Source: Atopsyche davidsoni (lineage: Eukaryota; Arthropoda; Insecta; Trichoptera; Hydrobiosidae). Taken from it: a stretch of 64,000 bases of DNA. Where the stretch lies: positions 7,210,501-7,274,500 of the forward strand of contig JAILWY010000005.1 in NCBI GenBank assembly GCA_022113835.1, read 5' to 3'. The first letter of the stretch is position 1. Each line of letters opens with the position of its first letter. Positions 12,961 through 26,331 of the stretch are shown here, piece by piece. Under the pieces are notes generated by a model, which saw nothing but the letters and a program-made list of their open reading frames with translations, did no database searches and was not told the DNA's origin. Both the position numbers and the translations under genes were made by a program.

Positions 12961-13060
12961 CTTCATTCCGACACAATCGCAAGCTTGTTCAACAGTGCTC
13001 TCTTTATTCCGTTCAGAATGGATGATAAAAAGAGTATTTCATTACGATGTTATTTTTAGG

Positions 13061-15170
13061 GGTGCGTAGTGAAATTGTCGAGTGAGCTTTCTTGAAAGCC
13101 TTATTTTAAGACTGCGAAAACAATCCGGCGCTGGAAGTTAAGTACCTTTTTGGATTAAAAATTTTGAACCCTCCCATTGTTTTTCCCCTTTTCATACTTT
13201 GATTAAAAAGAACCACTTTAATTAATAAAAAAACTTTCAACTTAATAATATGCGTTCCTTTATAAAAGAATATTCAGAAATTCTTTGAATTCAACAAATT
13301 TGATTAACTGTTTTAACTTTCGTAATTTGTTAGGGTTTCTCAGTACCCTTATATGCCAGAAATGTTTTACCAAAACAATCCTTTTATGTAATAGTTTCAA
13401 GCACGTTATTAAATATAATAGTTTGAATCGAAAGCTATTTATTGTCATGTCTAGAAATATATTCGCTTTTGGGAAGTACTAATAAAAAAACCAACACGGC
13501 TTAAAAGTAAAATAATAGGGATCTAGAAACCCAAACAAGAAAAAGTTTGGATTCTGTTTCTGATTATTTATAATTCGTCCATCCTAAAGAGCAATAAATA
13601 TATATTTACCAAACAAATTGAAATATACAATATTGTTTATTTCTTTTGATAGTTTATTTTTTATGTCATTGTCAAAATAGACACGAAGTCTTAAGTAATC
13701 GATAGCTCATTCTACTTTAAGTCCCGACACTGAGCGTTGTCTATCTAAATATATTTTCTCGTTTTTTTTGCGATTTTCTCGTTCTTCTGCTTATAGCGGA
13801 TTAACTTTTTGGTGGGTAAAATAATATAAATGAACAAGAATTGCCAGTACTGTGCGGTATGGAGGTTTTCATAAAAACTAATCGGTTTAGTATTTCTCAT
13901 TTTAACCTTTCTTCGGTCTCTGAGGAGTTTTTTGCACTCAGCTCTCGCTTTTTATGTAAAGAATTTAATACTCGCTACCGATAATAGGGAAATTTTTAAA
14001 AATATAATGATGCTCATATCGATGCAGTCATTCTGAATTACGATTGGGTATTTCATAAAATTTAATGTTTTATCGTTCAAATTATATTTCGTGAATTTTT
14101 TGAATAATCAACATATATATTTTTTTTGTTAGTGAATCAATCCATTAAAATAATTAAAATACACAATTGACTAAAAAATATGAAATCAGTAAATATAATA
14201 TTGTGGCTTACAATCTAGTTTTATTTACTACTTAAAAATAAATTTATGAGTTTGATTTCTGGTTGCGTTTAACATGTAAACTAAGGAACCACGAAAATAA
14301 TTAAATGATATTGAACATAACTTTTCGGATTAAAAGACAAACGATTGAAATGAATTTTAGATATTTAACTAAATACTAATTTCCCCATTATTTTTTAACC
14401 ACTTTTGTAGGTTAAATATTCTATTTATCTCAAGTGACGTGTTCACTTTGTCACAGTCTCATCGCTTGTATATCAAAACGATAAATATAGTAACACATGT
14501 TTCCGTATATTGTTAATTCACAATTATTTGTCTATGTCACGTATTATGTCATTGTCAAAGACGATTTGAGCTGACACTGCACCAATACAAATCGTTTTTG
14601 TAAAAAAAGTAGTTAAATAGTTTACGAATATTTTAACACCTCTTGAATTTAAAAATAAACAACTAAATCAATAAGTTGAACACTTAAGGGATGAAGTATT
14701 AGAGTCAACTTAAATTTTATTTTTAATTCTTTTCCGTGAAACTTTTCAAAAAAATGCCACAAGAGGAAAGCGGCTGATTGTTAATTTTTGGTTTTTTCAC
14801 CATTTCGAAGTAAGATTAATTAAATAAAATATTAACTATTTGAAAACTGTAATAATTCATTATAAATAATCTTTTTTTTTGTATTGGCTGACGTGTTATT
14901 ACGTATTTTGTACTAAGCGTATTTGTTATCTGACAAATTTAACATAAAACATAAAAAAAACCGTAAAGTTATCCAAAATTCATATTTATTAAATAATCAA
15001 TCATTTATTAGAAATTTCACATCTTTTTATTTCTAATATTATTCCAGTAAAACAAAAAAATATATATATACTGATTATATCCATACTTTCTTCGTAGTTC
15101 TTAGACTATATGCGTAGTTAGGTGTAGAATATGATAGAACTATCAGTAGTTTCATCCTAAGAAATGCTTC
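13061..15170. other. AT-rich non-coding stretch
   Basis: No gene seen. Overlapping short frames on both strands at 13260-13482 are low-complexity and best explained by local composition. Confidence 0.55.
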
Positions 15171-15174
15171 AGGC

Positions 15175-15365
15175 GATTATCGGTAAGAGTGTCAGTACTC
15201 TCAGGGTAGTTGGAAGAGAAAATGTAGCCTCGGGCAATAGAGCCTATGGAAGGGCGGAATACTCCGGGGAGAGCCTCCCGCGCGCCAGGTATGCGTGATG
15301 GGGCGCTGACCTTTAGAAAGGTTCACCTTTATCCTGCAAGGGAATTGCTAAATACGACAGTTGAT
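15175..15365. other. GC/CpG-rich islet
   Basis: A sharply bounded block with CCCGCGCGCC and GGGGCGC words in otherwise AT-rich DNA. No frame stays open. It is one of the clearer candidates for a conserved non-coding element. Confidence 0.35.
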
Positions 15366-16136
15366 CGATTATCTTTCGAGCACTTAAGCTCAGAAGTAAT
15401 CCCATAAAAAAAATTAAGTACATTTTTCTGAGAGTTAATTTTTTTTGATCACCTCGTGCTAAAATAATACTTTCAGGTTTTAAATTCGATGGGGTGCGAA
15501 GTGAAGGGTTTTAGAAAGATATCACATACGAAAAATAGAATATTATATCCACAAAAGAATAATGTATATGTAAAAAAAAAATGGAACAGATAATACATTT
15601 AATGCAAGTGCTGTAACAATGCGGCATTACTATTACGAGTCTAATATAAATTAAGGACTGTTAAAACAGTCTTTCACGCCTTAACGAACATTAGGAGACT
15701 TTCTAGATAAAATTGGCTAATACTAAATTTTGGAAAATAGCCAAGAATGATAAGAATATAATAGATATTTTAACTTCTTCTAGAGACTTTCAAATAGAAG
15801 TATATTTTTTTTCCCTCAACTTATACTTAAAATACTTTATTATCATTCACTTTATTTATAAAGTGCTGGTGTCTTTATTGTATTTAGTAAATCCTTAAAA
15901 AAATTGGCAAATATATTGAAATAATAAAATCATACGGTTAAATTGACACTATTGATTTAGCATAAACAGATGTAGATACAAAATATCATTATAGGGAATA
16001 AGCTAAATAGCTATAAAGGGGCGATAGTGAAACTCTCCCCAGGGCGGAAGCGTATCTACTATGATATAACCCAACACTATAATATAAAAGAAGCACCTCT
16101 CAGACTACGTATTATCAAATTAAATCTTAAGTATAA

Positions 16137-16140
<4 letters not shown>
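15366..16140. other. AT-rich non-coding stretch
   Basis: No recognisable feature. A short frame at 15713-15898 is dominated by Ile, Leu, Phe and Tyr, as expected from AT-rich non-coding DNA. Confidence 0.5.

Positions 16141-16228
<88 letters not shown>
16141..16228. repeat. (TA)n microsatellite, 44 units
   Basis: An uninterrupted 88-bp TA tract, the longest in the window. The apparent Tyr-Ile reading frames over it on both strands are artefacts of the dinucleotide repeat. It can extrude as a cruciform. Confidence 0.98.
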
Positions 16229-16229
<1 letters not shown>

Positions 16230-16474
16230 CAGAATCGTGAAGCATCTGAAATCGTAAATTGATAAAAAAAAATTCAGTTGTAGACTGTATACGCCGCTCT
16301 GCATTGCTGCATTAAATGTTTAAAATAATGAATTACATAGAGTAAAAAAATATTGTTCGTAGTCTTAAATAAATTCAGAGTTCCTTTTCCAGTTGAAACA
16401 ATAATTTATATAAGCCGCAAAAACCTGTTAAAAATACAAACTTATTTAAGGGAGTTCACGATTTTTCCGTTCTT

Positions 16475-16745
16475 ATTATTCCTCGCCGAAGGAGGCTGAG
16501 AAACAGAGGGACCGGGCAGTGGACGACACACATCCAAAGAAGTTTAATTTGAATTCATGTATTATTCACTGCGGGGCAAGTAATCGGCCGCCAGCAGAGG
16601 AGGCTGTGACAGGAGCCCCCGCCCCTTCTCATGCCAGAATATCCAATTTCCACCGAACGCATTTCAGACGGAGGCCCAAGTCGTGCCGTCACTTTATATA
16701 CTGCGAGTGCCTCCGCCGGAGCGGACCCATCGACTTCTTTCTTTA
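16475..16745 (+). other. GC/CpG-rich islet with 99-codon frame
   Basis: One of the longest GC-rich blocks, with CGGCCGCC, CCCGCCCC and CCTCCGCCGGAGCGG words. A plus-strand frame (16519-16818) crosses it, with Pro-, Arg- and Cys-containing sequence in the middle and AT-driven residues at the end. I do not recognise it. TTTATATA near 16692 resembles a TATA box but has no other promoter support. It could be a regulatory element, an exon or a repeat remnant. Confidence 0.3.
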
Positions 16746-16818
16746 TTATATAAATTTGCCAAAGATTTTCCCAGGAATAAGTCGTGAAAGATTTTCTAAT
16801 ATTCTCACAGTGCTATGA

Positions 16819-17130
16819 AAATATAAAAAAGAACGAATAATACAATTTATTACGTATTCTTTCTTTTCTTTTCCCTATATTGTGAGATTAAAAAATATAA
16901 TTCTACCTGACTTTTATCGAAAATATCTTGACATAATATACGTTTTTTCTTTACATTTCTTTTACAATTTATTCATATTTCAATGTATAAACTTGTTTTA
17001 AAAATAAATAAAATAATGTTGATGCTTTACTTATCGTGGTGTATGGGCCGTTAATAGGATATCAAAGTTGGTAGTAAGTCAAATTTATCCCTAAGTTTGA
17101 AGAACTAAACTAACTAAGGTTGTATGCATA
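16819..17130. other. AT-rich non-coding stretch
   Basis: Nothing recognisable is seen. Confidence 0.5.
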
Positions 17131-17134
17131 TAAT

Positions 17135-17345
17135 ATGGCAGGGGGTGGTCCGTTTCCTGTCGATGGCCGCTAGGGTCGCCGGAGTCCGTTAAGTAATTAC
17201 CCTGCCTTCTACGCCTGGAAGATTCTCTGCCGGGTATTACCCTAGATGCTCTCACCAAAGGTACCTGTGGGTAAACTCCTTCGTAGAAACTGAGGAGAGA
17301 GCGACGAACTCGAACCAGTCCTCTGACCGCTTATTTACTGTAAGG
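17135..17345. other. GC-rich islet
   Basis: A block of mixed sequence beginning with GGCAGGGGGTGGTCC-type DNA and ending in GAGAGAGCG. No frame is sustained on either strand. Its complexity differs clearly from the flanks. Confidence 0.35.
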
Positions 17346-17691
17346 ATGTACTCGAGGCCATATATAAGTGCACTTATATAATATAACGTTTTCACAAAAG
17401 CAAACTAATTCTTATATTCCTTACATGAGATATTATTCCGAAATTTTGTGAATCGTGCTGTTGATAATCACGTATTTATGTAGTGTGAAAATTTTTGCAG
17501 CAACAAAATGTATAAATTGGATTAAAAATATTTTTTAATAAAAATTAGTAATGCTGTTCGAATATGGTTTAGATTGAAAAATCCTGACAAAATTTGATAA
17601 TTTTTCTTGAAATTAATTTGAAAAGTATTAAATTTCAATAGATAAATTAATTTAAATAATGTTTTCTATTTTTATCATAACTATATATTGT

Positions 17692-17857
17692 GTGATAATG
17701 ATTAAGTATATTTTTTCAAATATTGAAAATTGATTAAAGAAACTCTCATCAAAAATATCATCGTGATTTGTCATTATCTATATTATTATATTAATCATTA
17801 TCAATCAAACCTGTATAGGCAAAATCGTACTTCCTGTGAGACGGTCTTCACAAAAAT
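17692..17857. mobile_element. Fragment of the tRNA-like repeat family
   Basis: The left part matches the leader module of the 398-bp array unit (ATTGAAAATTGATTAAAGAA). The right part matches its other module in reverse orientation (CCTGTATAGGCAAAATCGTA, then a CTTCCTGTGAGACGGTCTTC-like block). The tRNA-like core is missing: the sequence runs from GTGATTTGT straight into unrelated TA-rich DNA. It is thus an internally deleted copy with inverted end modules. Confidence 0.75.
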
Positions 17858-20800
17858 CAATAATATATATATTGTGTTATAATTCGTCGTATATTTTCGA
17901 ACATTCCATAAAAATACTGTTGATCTCTATAATATACCTACCTCTATATTCTAATGATAATTGTATAATTATTTCCAGTATATTATCATGCTATTTTCCA
18001 TGTAATCATGACCCGTCTAATGTTTTATACTCTTTTGAGCTGTTGAACGTTTTCGCGGGCACTCAATAAAAAATTCGTTACGGAATATACAGAAAATGGC
18101 GTTAACGCAGGAACTATCGTGGAGAATTGGCTAAACAATATCCTTTCTATTATTCATACATTATGTATTTCGTCTTGAAAGGCTTCACAATTATTTTTCT
18201 CTTATAATGTTTTATTACCTTTGCCTAGAAGTTTTGTTTTGGAATTGTTTCCCACCTATTGTCGAATTATCGTTGCCATCACGTGCAGGCGATGGACTCC
18301 AACTCTTGAAGTCTAGAACTTATCTTGCTGTCAGAAATTCGGTTGAAAATACTCTTTAAATCACAAAGATAACACACTCGGCCGCTAGTTTGCTTTAATT
18401 ATAGAACATTATCTTGATAACTTTATGACAGCAGGTAAATAAAAAAACATAAAGCCAACTTGTTGGAGATTACTCTGGGTTATTTGAATATTAACAAAGT
18501 ATGCTCTTGCCATTTGATTGATGGTTTGTATAACAGTTCATATTATTGAAAGAATATTTATGAAAATAATAAAATTGATTGACCTTCCGTTTTTGCCGTA
18601 ATTCCATGAATTATATTTTATATCAACTTGTATCATGGAAAAGTATGGTGTACGAGAAATTTCTGACTAGAAACTTTTTTCTAGGGAAAGATAGACGTAT
18701 TATGATAATTTAAAATTAACATAATAAATTTAAGAAAATAAAAAACATTGGTTGCTGGTTTTTTATAACACAAAAGATAAAAATTATAATTTTACTCGGT
18801 AAAACTTAAAAAAAATATTTCAATATTTAAATGTTTAAGTCTTCACAACCAAAGCATATCGTTACTAAAATAGATTTTTTATCTTAAGTAAATTTATTCT
18901 GTACTGTAATGAAGATGTAAGTCCATGTTTTTCTGGAATATAAATAGAAACGTGAATAGTAAGTTTGCAAATGTGCTTCTTGGCTTAAGTATAGATTTAT
19001 TATTTTCTTACGAACAAGAAACAATTTTAAAATAGTTATTTGGCTACTTAGATGCGTGTACAGAACTCCCAAATGTTAAAACTAACTAGACGTTGAATGG
19101 TGTTGTGGGAACTTTTATAAAATATTATATATTCTTCATCTTTGATGCAAATCTATTAGATTAGTGTTTATTCATTTTTTAAAATATTTATGTCTCCTTA
19201 TTTAACCTTAAGATAAATTAAAAGATGTCGCCAAAGAATGATAAATTTAAGTACTTAAGTATTTAAAGTTAGATGGAATGATAAAAATTGTTTCTTCGAA
19301 TTTGGTATTACTAATATTTATGATTTAACCATTTTTTTTTTCAGAGGCGCCCATATAAATCTCCGTTTTTGCTCAAAGTCTGCGCTTTGTCTTGTGAAGG
19401 ACCGATGGCACTTTTTTCTCTATCTCCCCTTGGTTTTTTTTTTATAGCGGTGACGTTAAACGCCCTGTTCTAAGATGGTCAATATCGCTTTATTCATTTG
19501 GCTCAAAGAATAAAAAGTATTTCTATTGCAATGTTGGTGCTCGTCCAATCAGATAAAAATAACAATAATTTTTTTTTAAATCGTATATGTTTTAGGACAA
19601 ACTCGACAAGCAATGTTGGCACGAGTACGTATCGAGATGTTAGAGGGGTCGTAGAGTTTGGATACTCTTAGCTACGAATAAAAACTAACTGTAGACAGAC
19701 ACTAAAGACATGCAGACACTTAAAAATGTTGTCTGTAAAATTGAAATTTATGATAAATTTAGAATATTTTCACAATATATATTTTTTTAATATCCTAGAT
19801 TTTCTTGCAACTATTGCTTGTTTTATATATGGTATATAAAAATATATGGTAAAAAGTGTTGAATGTTTGTTCTCTCATGCGGGAGTATTGGTCCCAGAGC
19901 TGTGTAGTTGCACAGAATAATACCCAAAGTTGATTGTACTGTACAAATATAATATTTTTGTACGAGCAGAGTTGCTTTTTGCTTCGCAGACTGTGTTTTC
20001 TTTATGTATTAAGACATAAAAGCGAGCCTGCTAGAGACTGTCAAAAAGTTAATATAAATGGGGACCGAAACCAAACCTCAACTTGTTATCTCATTTGGCA
20101 TGTCAGTTTTGACGCGTTGGTATTTAAAAAGATGATTAATTTCGCAAAAATTATTGAGAATAACTCTGATAATTCATTACATGGTTTGAGTCTCGTTTTA
20201 TTTTAATGGAAATTATTTCGTAAGCTAAAAATCTGCACACTTTTATATGTGATTCGTATAAAAAATGTATCGCCGTAATACTTGATTCTTCCAATTTCCA
20301 TAATGTGCTTTCGTTTATTTTATACAATTCCTTGATTCAATTCGAACTATTCACTTTACATAATCACAAATTTCTTAATAATTGCGCTGTCTTTTCGATG
20401 ATTATAAAAGACAGCATTTGATTTAGGGGTCTGTGTATTTATCAGGTGGTATATTATTCACATATAATAATTTTGTTGTCCTCTTAAATTGGACAAATTC
20501 CAAAAATGTACTGAATAAAATATTTATCAGTGTTTTGTTAAATATATTATTTGCTTTTCAGTTAAAAAAATCGTTTATAGAGTTGAAAAATAAGTCTGAA
20601 TCTATATATTCAGATTTATGGTTGTGTTTTGAGATCTCTTTTCATTTGTTATTTCTGCCAAAGATAATAAATTTAACACATGAAGTTTTCTACGCATCTA
20701 ATTTAAACGCGTCGATACACAACAAAGTTACATTTTACGTTATGATTTATACATTTACTAAAATAACAGTAGTTTGATAGCAGTCGATCAGGCTACTCTT

Positions 20801-21130
20801 TGAAATAAATAGTAAACAAAAATATAAACAAGATTCAAATATAAAATGTTTTTTGTAGTATCTTGTAAATAGATACATGAACAGGAATGAGTAAAAGTCG
20901 ACACAGGAATTGAAAGGTATCAACTTTTCCGGTAATTTTAAAAAGAAGTCAAAGAATTCATATGTACACATAATATCACGACGAGTCGAAAAATAAAGCA
21001 ATAACATGAATTTATTAATAAAAAATAAACATATAATATATTGGAAACCAAAAAAATCGATTTGAAGATATTTAAAAAAAAATTATATTTAACTGTTAAT
21101 TATTTTTATGTTTTTATATTGTTCGTCATT
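17858..21130. other. AT-rich non-coding stretch with minor islet
   Basis: Mostly featureless. A patch at about 19345-19460 begins after a T-run and TTTCAG, resembling a splice acceptor, but no frame remains open behind it. Longer frames at 19934-20206 and 20433-20777 are low-complexity and Phe-, Leu- and Asn-rich. I see no recognisable product. Confidence 0.5.
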
Positions 21131-21149
21131 ATGTAACTCTTATTCGCCT

Positions 21150-21370
21150 GTTATTTAAGCCGGTATAGCCTTCTTACGTATTTTAAGCGCCTACGTCACA
21201 TTTCAGATCTAGGCTAAGACAGACTTTCAGCACTGAGGCTTAGTAATATTTTAAGCTCCCTCGCGTCTGGGAATACTTTTTCCTTTACCCTTTTTACCGG
21301 AAAATTTGAGTAATCCGAAAGAGCTGAAACTTGAGCGGGTCTGCGGCTGCAAGATCTAAGCATGAATTAA
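21150..21370. other. Mixed-composition islet
   Basis: A block richer in G+C than its surroundings, with no sustained frame. It lies just upstream of the hairpin at 21514. It may be regulatory or a repeat remnant. Confidence 0.3.
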
Positions 21371-21513
21371 AGATGAATCACAACTTTTCACTTGTTCAAG
21401 CGTTCGGTCTTTGGAAATGCAAACTGTTCAGAAAATATCTTTTATTTTAAAACAAAGAACTCTATTAAGTATTTTTGATTCACCCACAGATTTTTTACTG
21501 AGTCAAAAACTTC

Positions 21514-21552
21514 GTTTGAAAATGCCAACGAGAAAGCTTGGCAAAACTAGTC
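21514..21552 (+). repeat. Hairpin of second hammerhead-like family
   Basis: TTTGAAAA, T, GCCAA, a loop, TTGGC, AAAAC, TA, GTC. It matches the layout of the hairpins at 49826 and 62915 but with more changes, including AAAAC in place of GAAAC. It is a decayed copy of a dispersed repeat. Confidence 0.5.
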
Positions 21553-22087
21553 ATAGTAAATAGAAAACCGTGTAATAGTAAAACTGAATACCATAGAACT
21601 AATGATGAAAATATGAATTAAACACTTTAGAATATTGCTTTCAGAAAGAATCTTAACTTTGGGTCTCTATTTGGGAAAATAAAAATTATGTGGTCTTTTA
21701 TAATAATATTATTTCCTATTTAAAGTAAATATAGAGTTTGATATGCTTTAACAAAAAAAAATGACAAACGCACCGTCGTTTTTTTTAAAGAACAAATTTT
21801 TATTTGAGTATTTAATAAGAATTTGCTTTAGAATCTATTTTATCGTCATCAACAAAAGTTTAAAATAAACCCATGAATAAAGCTGTTAAATTAAAAATGA
21901 ATAGTAAACTATTTTTCTAGAGAAATGCTACAAAGAAGTTCCAGAAATTTTTAGGAGTAGTAGTGAATACGAATTCGCTAAAAAATATTTAGGTAAAATT
22001 ATCTTAGAAAGTTATTCTTCATGTCGCTGAGCAGACAAGCAGCATGCATTCAATTTCATGCAGTTTATATCAGAAAACTTATTGTTT

Positions 22088-22339
22088 TCAGTATTTTGAA
22101 AAATTTATAGTTTTCTCGATAACGCATTGGGACGATATAGCTACCTTGAAGCTCTCGTAAAACGGCTTAATCATATAGACACTGGCTTTATTCTCCGAGA
22201 TGTTTGCTAACATAACACCAGAGGTTATTGCCTCTGTGAGGGCCTTCTCCTCCACCCTCCATGACAACAGCCTCCTGTCATCTCCTACTTGTAACATCTT
22301 CGTTTCTAACTTCCAATTCTGAGTATATATGCTTTTCAT
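22088..22339 (-). other. Open frame of mixed composition, unrecognised
   Basis: An 83-codon minus-strand frame. Its first 50 codons look less compositionally biased than typical background frames (for example DDRRLLSWRVEEKALTEAI). I know no matching family. It may be a remnant of a repeat or exon. Confidence 0.2.
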
Positions 22340-22599
22340 TGAGCCTCTCAGATGTGATAAGTAAAGCTCTCAGTTAGAAATTTTGCCAGCGTTTCCAATT
22401 TATTTGACACGAAATCTAATCAAAACCACTGCCAAATTAAATAAAAATTTACGTAAATAAACTTTTAGTTTACTGTAACATTTTAAATAAAATTAATGTA
22501 CAAGAATACGTGTCCGTGAATATAAATAGGCATCGAAAGTTATTAAGTCGAGTGAATGTTTTATAAAGTATCTCTTCAAATTTAAAACGCACACAATAG

Positions 22600-22775
22600 A
22601 AGGATTTTGAGAGATCTGCGTTTCGCATTAGAGTCCGTAATTTCCCAATGCAGTCATTCCAAGTGTCGCAGTCAGCTTTTATCTCTTCCACATTATCTCC
22701 AGCAATATTCCAAGCTCTGAGCTTATGGTAAGCTTCTGAGGGGCACGTATTCCTGCCTAGCGAATTGAGAATCGA
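22600..22775 (-). other. Exon-like minus-strand segment
   Basis: Reading on the minus strand, a CTAG-ended tract is followed by an open frame that includes CPSEAYHKLRAWNIAGDNVE and continues through DCDTWNDC and LRTLMRNADL. The composition is not that of random AT-rich DNA. The frame runs on to about 22470 but becomes low-complexity. No family is recognised; a LINE or host exon remnant is possible. Confidence 0.22.
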
Positions 22776-22799
22776 AAATGCGCTTCAAAGCTAAGCTTT

Positions 22800-25063
22800 C
22801 AACATATTAAATCTTCACAAAAAGTATAAATAAATTCATCTTATCTTGAATTATAATTTTTTGAGACAAATTTTGCTCAGAGAGTCATGAAAGTCTTCCA
22901 CAAACAAAAAAAATCATTATTTTTGTAATAAGTTTTAACATATAAAATTTTATTTGAAATGTTAATTTGGACTAGATAATGTTAAGCGCCATTAATTGCT
23001 TTGTTGTGATTATTATTTGACATCAGAGCATAATGGTGCTTTTGAAACAATTCTGATCTACGTCTAATTAAATATGAGATAGCTGCCTTTTTCCTGGTTT
23101 TCTTGTTTTATTTTCATAGAACAAAGAGGCAGTTCGATTGAGTAATTCTTGTGAAAATAAGCACTTGCCGCTCACAGGACAATGTGGACACTAACGAAGT
23201 ACAAATACCTTTGTCTAACTCGCGTTAAATTTGTCGCCCTACCCAGTCGACTGAAAGACAAAACAGATTATAGGGAACCTACAAAGAAGCCCTCGTTGTT
23301 TTAAAAATATACTTTTTACACCTTGTTCGTCGACTAGTTCTTCTGGACAAATTTGTATATTTTATCTTTTTATTTTGAAATAAACTGTTGTCTTGCCTGA
23401 AACATCATAGGCAGCATTAGCAAATAAAAACAATCTAAAATAAAGATATGATTGGTGTGCCGTATTACTAAAAGTAAGATAAACTTAAATTAGATTCTCA
23501 TTATCAATCATAAATACGTTTAAAAACTATTTCGCAATATGGCATTGAAAAAAACATGTTGTTTTAATAAGGCAAGCAGGGCTTGTGGGCTTGTGTGACA
23601 GTACAATCACTGAAACAGTGATATCGACTTGCTATTATAAGCTTTAAAAATTAACCCCAAATATATTATTATATAATTTGTATCTAATATTTGTTTTTTC
23701 TGGATAGGAAGATTCTTTAGGGTATACGTTCTTTGTGTTTTTCTAGCAGCGTTTGTATTGATCATGAGAAGTCGGTATACCCAGAGAAATTTTAGAGAAT
23801 ATTATTAAGGCGCTTTGACTTGGGGGAATATATTAGTTTTAACCTTACTTCTTTTATTAATTAATGGAAAATATTCACTACTAATAAACGTAACTATCTT
23901 CAAATATGAAAACATCTATTGTTTATAAATTGAATAGTTGACAAATATTATCAAATACTTCTATTGTTATAAAATAAATTCATTGAGTTGTAAGTGCGCA
24001 AAGCTAACTGATTGTATAGCTCAGAATAAAGACAGTCAATAATGTACAATTAATAATTAACCAATATTAAATTTAATAATATTGTTTTGGATTAATAAGT
24101 AAAGCTTGTATTTAAATTAAGCGAGTCTGGAATTTCTGAAGAGGAATCGACCTTTGACATTTCTAATCGGCGTGTAATCTGACAACAGAGATGGAGCACT
24201 TGAACAGAATAATTTAGACGCAAAATAACTATTGATCAGAAGCACCTACAGCTGACTTGGCTACGATTATTGAAATATCTTAACTATTTATCTGCATATT
24301 CATTGAAATATTCAAATTGTGCGATATAAGCACTTAAGATTAAAACTAAATGCATTGATTATAAATTAGTTATATTAGCTTAAATGCTTCGTAGATTTTG
24401 ATTATTTATTTCAAGTAAATATTTCAGGTTTTACAAAAACCTCTATTTGGGGTTCATAAAACCCAAGACACCGAAATAAAATATGGAAAAACCATAATCT
24501 TCAGTCAAAAAACATAGTTAATTTAATTAAGTTAATTTTTTGTGACGTTAGCTACACTAGTTACACTTGATCCGCATATTTGTTCATTTAAAAATCATTG
24601 GTTAGTTAAATAGATTTAATTGTATCAAGATTTTTAGAATATATTGTCAAGCAAATATAAATAGATATTTTGGAGTTATGCTAAATGAATCATTAAATCA
24701 TCACTATTAAGATTTAAAAACATATCAAACAGTGATTCAGACTTCATATTTTTTTATTAAAGTTAAAATCTTTCTTTGTATTTTTGGATTATTCTATTCA
24801 AGTTATAAAATGCCAAAAATATTTATTTAAATATTTTATTATTAAAATCACTCCAGATGAGATCTTGAGTGCGAAAATCCGGTTTGTAATTCAACGACTT
24901 CGTTCAAGATTGAAACTCTGAAATTGAAAGTAGGGTAACTTAATAACAAGCAAACAGACTTTTAAGTTTTCAAAGATGTTTTTGAACCTATTTTATTAAA
25001 ATGGCACACTGTTAAAAACACAATGAGCTGAAGTGTAACACAAAAAGAAAAAATCAGGTATTC
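22800..25063. other. AT-rich non-coding stretch
   Basis: No gene. A 17-bp hairpin, ATCACTG-AAA-CAGTGAT, lies at 23606-23622. Otherwise nothing recognisable precedes the tandem array. Confidence 0.55.
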
Positions 25064-25137
25064 TTGATAATGATTAAGAACATTTTTTTAAATATTGAAA
25101 ATTGATTAAAGAAACTCTTAGAAAAATATATCAACGT

Positions 25138-25209
25138 GATTTGTGCGGGATTCGAACCCACATCCCCTCGCTTACATGGCAGGTGCATTACCAACTATGC
25201 TAACCAATC
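25138..25209 (-). tRNA. tRNA-Thr(TGT)-like, array copy 1
   Basis: On the minus strand the 72 nt fold as a cloverleaf: acceptor GATTGGT/ACAAATC (6 of 7 pairs), D stem GCAT/ATGC with loop AGTTGGTA, anticodon stem CCTGC/GCGAG (one mismatch and one G-U), loop CATGTAA, T arm GTGGG-TTCGAAT-CCCGC. The internal pol III promoter words are intact: A box TAGCATAGTTGG and B box GGTTCGAATCC. Position 33 is A rather than the nearly invariant U, so it is probably a tRNA-derived repeat core and not a working tRNA. No T-run terminator immediately follows it. Confidence 0.5.
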
Positions 25210-25535
25210 ACTAGTACTAGACAAGAATTTTTAATAATCATATCCTATAAATGAAACAATGTTCTTATTATGCCTAATTAAATATTGTGTGACTTGCAAT
25301 ACTAGACTTTTAACACAAAGTACTGAGTGAAGCATTTTAAATCCAAACTGGATATTAGTCTATTTAATTATGTCAATACACGTACTTGTTAAATTTAATT
25401 ATTGGTTTTTGTGAAGACCATCTCACAGGAAGTACGATTTTACCTATACAGGTTTAATTGATTGATAATGATTAAGAACATTTTTTTAAATATTGAAAAT
25501 TGATTAAAGAAACTCTTAGAAAAATATATCAACGT

Positions 25536-25607
25536 GATTTGTGCGGGATTCGAACCCACATCCCCTCGCTTACATGGCAGGTGCATTACCAACTATGCTA
25601 ACCAATC
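25536..25607 (-). tRNA. tRNA-Thr(TGT)-like, array copy 2
   Basis: Same 72-nt sequence as copy 1, 398 bp further on. Confidence 0.5.
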
Positions 25608-25933
25608 ACTAGTACTAGACAAGAATTTTTAATAATCATATCCTATAAATGAAACAATGTTCTTATTATGCCTAATTAAATATTGTGTGACTTGCAATAC
25701 TAGACTTTTAACACAAAGTACTGAGTGAAGCATTTTAAATCCAAACTGGATATTAGTCTATTTAATTATGTCAATACACGTACTTGTTAAATTTAATTAT
25801 TGGTTTTTGTGAAGACCATCTCACAGGAAGTACGATTTTACCTATACAGGTTTAATTGATTGATAATGATTAAGAACATTTTTTTAAATATTGAAAATTG
25901 ATTAAAGAAACTCTTAGAAAAATATATCAACGT

Positions 25934-26005
25934 GATTTGTGCGGGATTCGAACCCACATCCCCTCGCTTACATGGCAGGTGCATTACCAACTATGCTAAC
26001 CAATC
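25934..26005 (-). tRNA. tRNA-Thr(TGT)-like, array copy 3
   Basis: Third copy; no base difference from copy 1 seen. Confidence 0.5.
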
Positions 26006-26331
26006 ACTAGTACTAGACAAGAATTTTTAATAATCATATCCTATAAATGAAACAATGTTCTTATTATGCCTAATTAAATATTGTGTGACTTGCAATACTA
26101 GACTTTTAACACAAAGTACTGAGTGAAGCATTTTAAATCCAAACTGGATATTAGTCTATTTAATTATGTCAATACACGTACTTGTTAAATTTAATTATTG
26201 GTTTTTGTGAAGACCATCTCACAGGAAGTACGATTTTACCTATACAGGTTTAATTGATTGATAATGATTAAGAACATTTTTTTAAATATTGAAAATTGAT
26301 TAAAGAAACTCTTAGAAAAATATATCAACGT

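Noticed and set aside
16027..16304. Open frames on both strands with long Tyr-Ile runs
   Set aside because: They are translations of the (TA)n microsatellite, which has no stop in those phases.
20433..20777. 114-codon plus-strand frame
   Set aside because: Phe-, Leu-, Asn- and Ile-rich composition follows the AT-rich DNA; no domain, splice or start context supports it.
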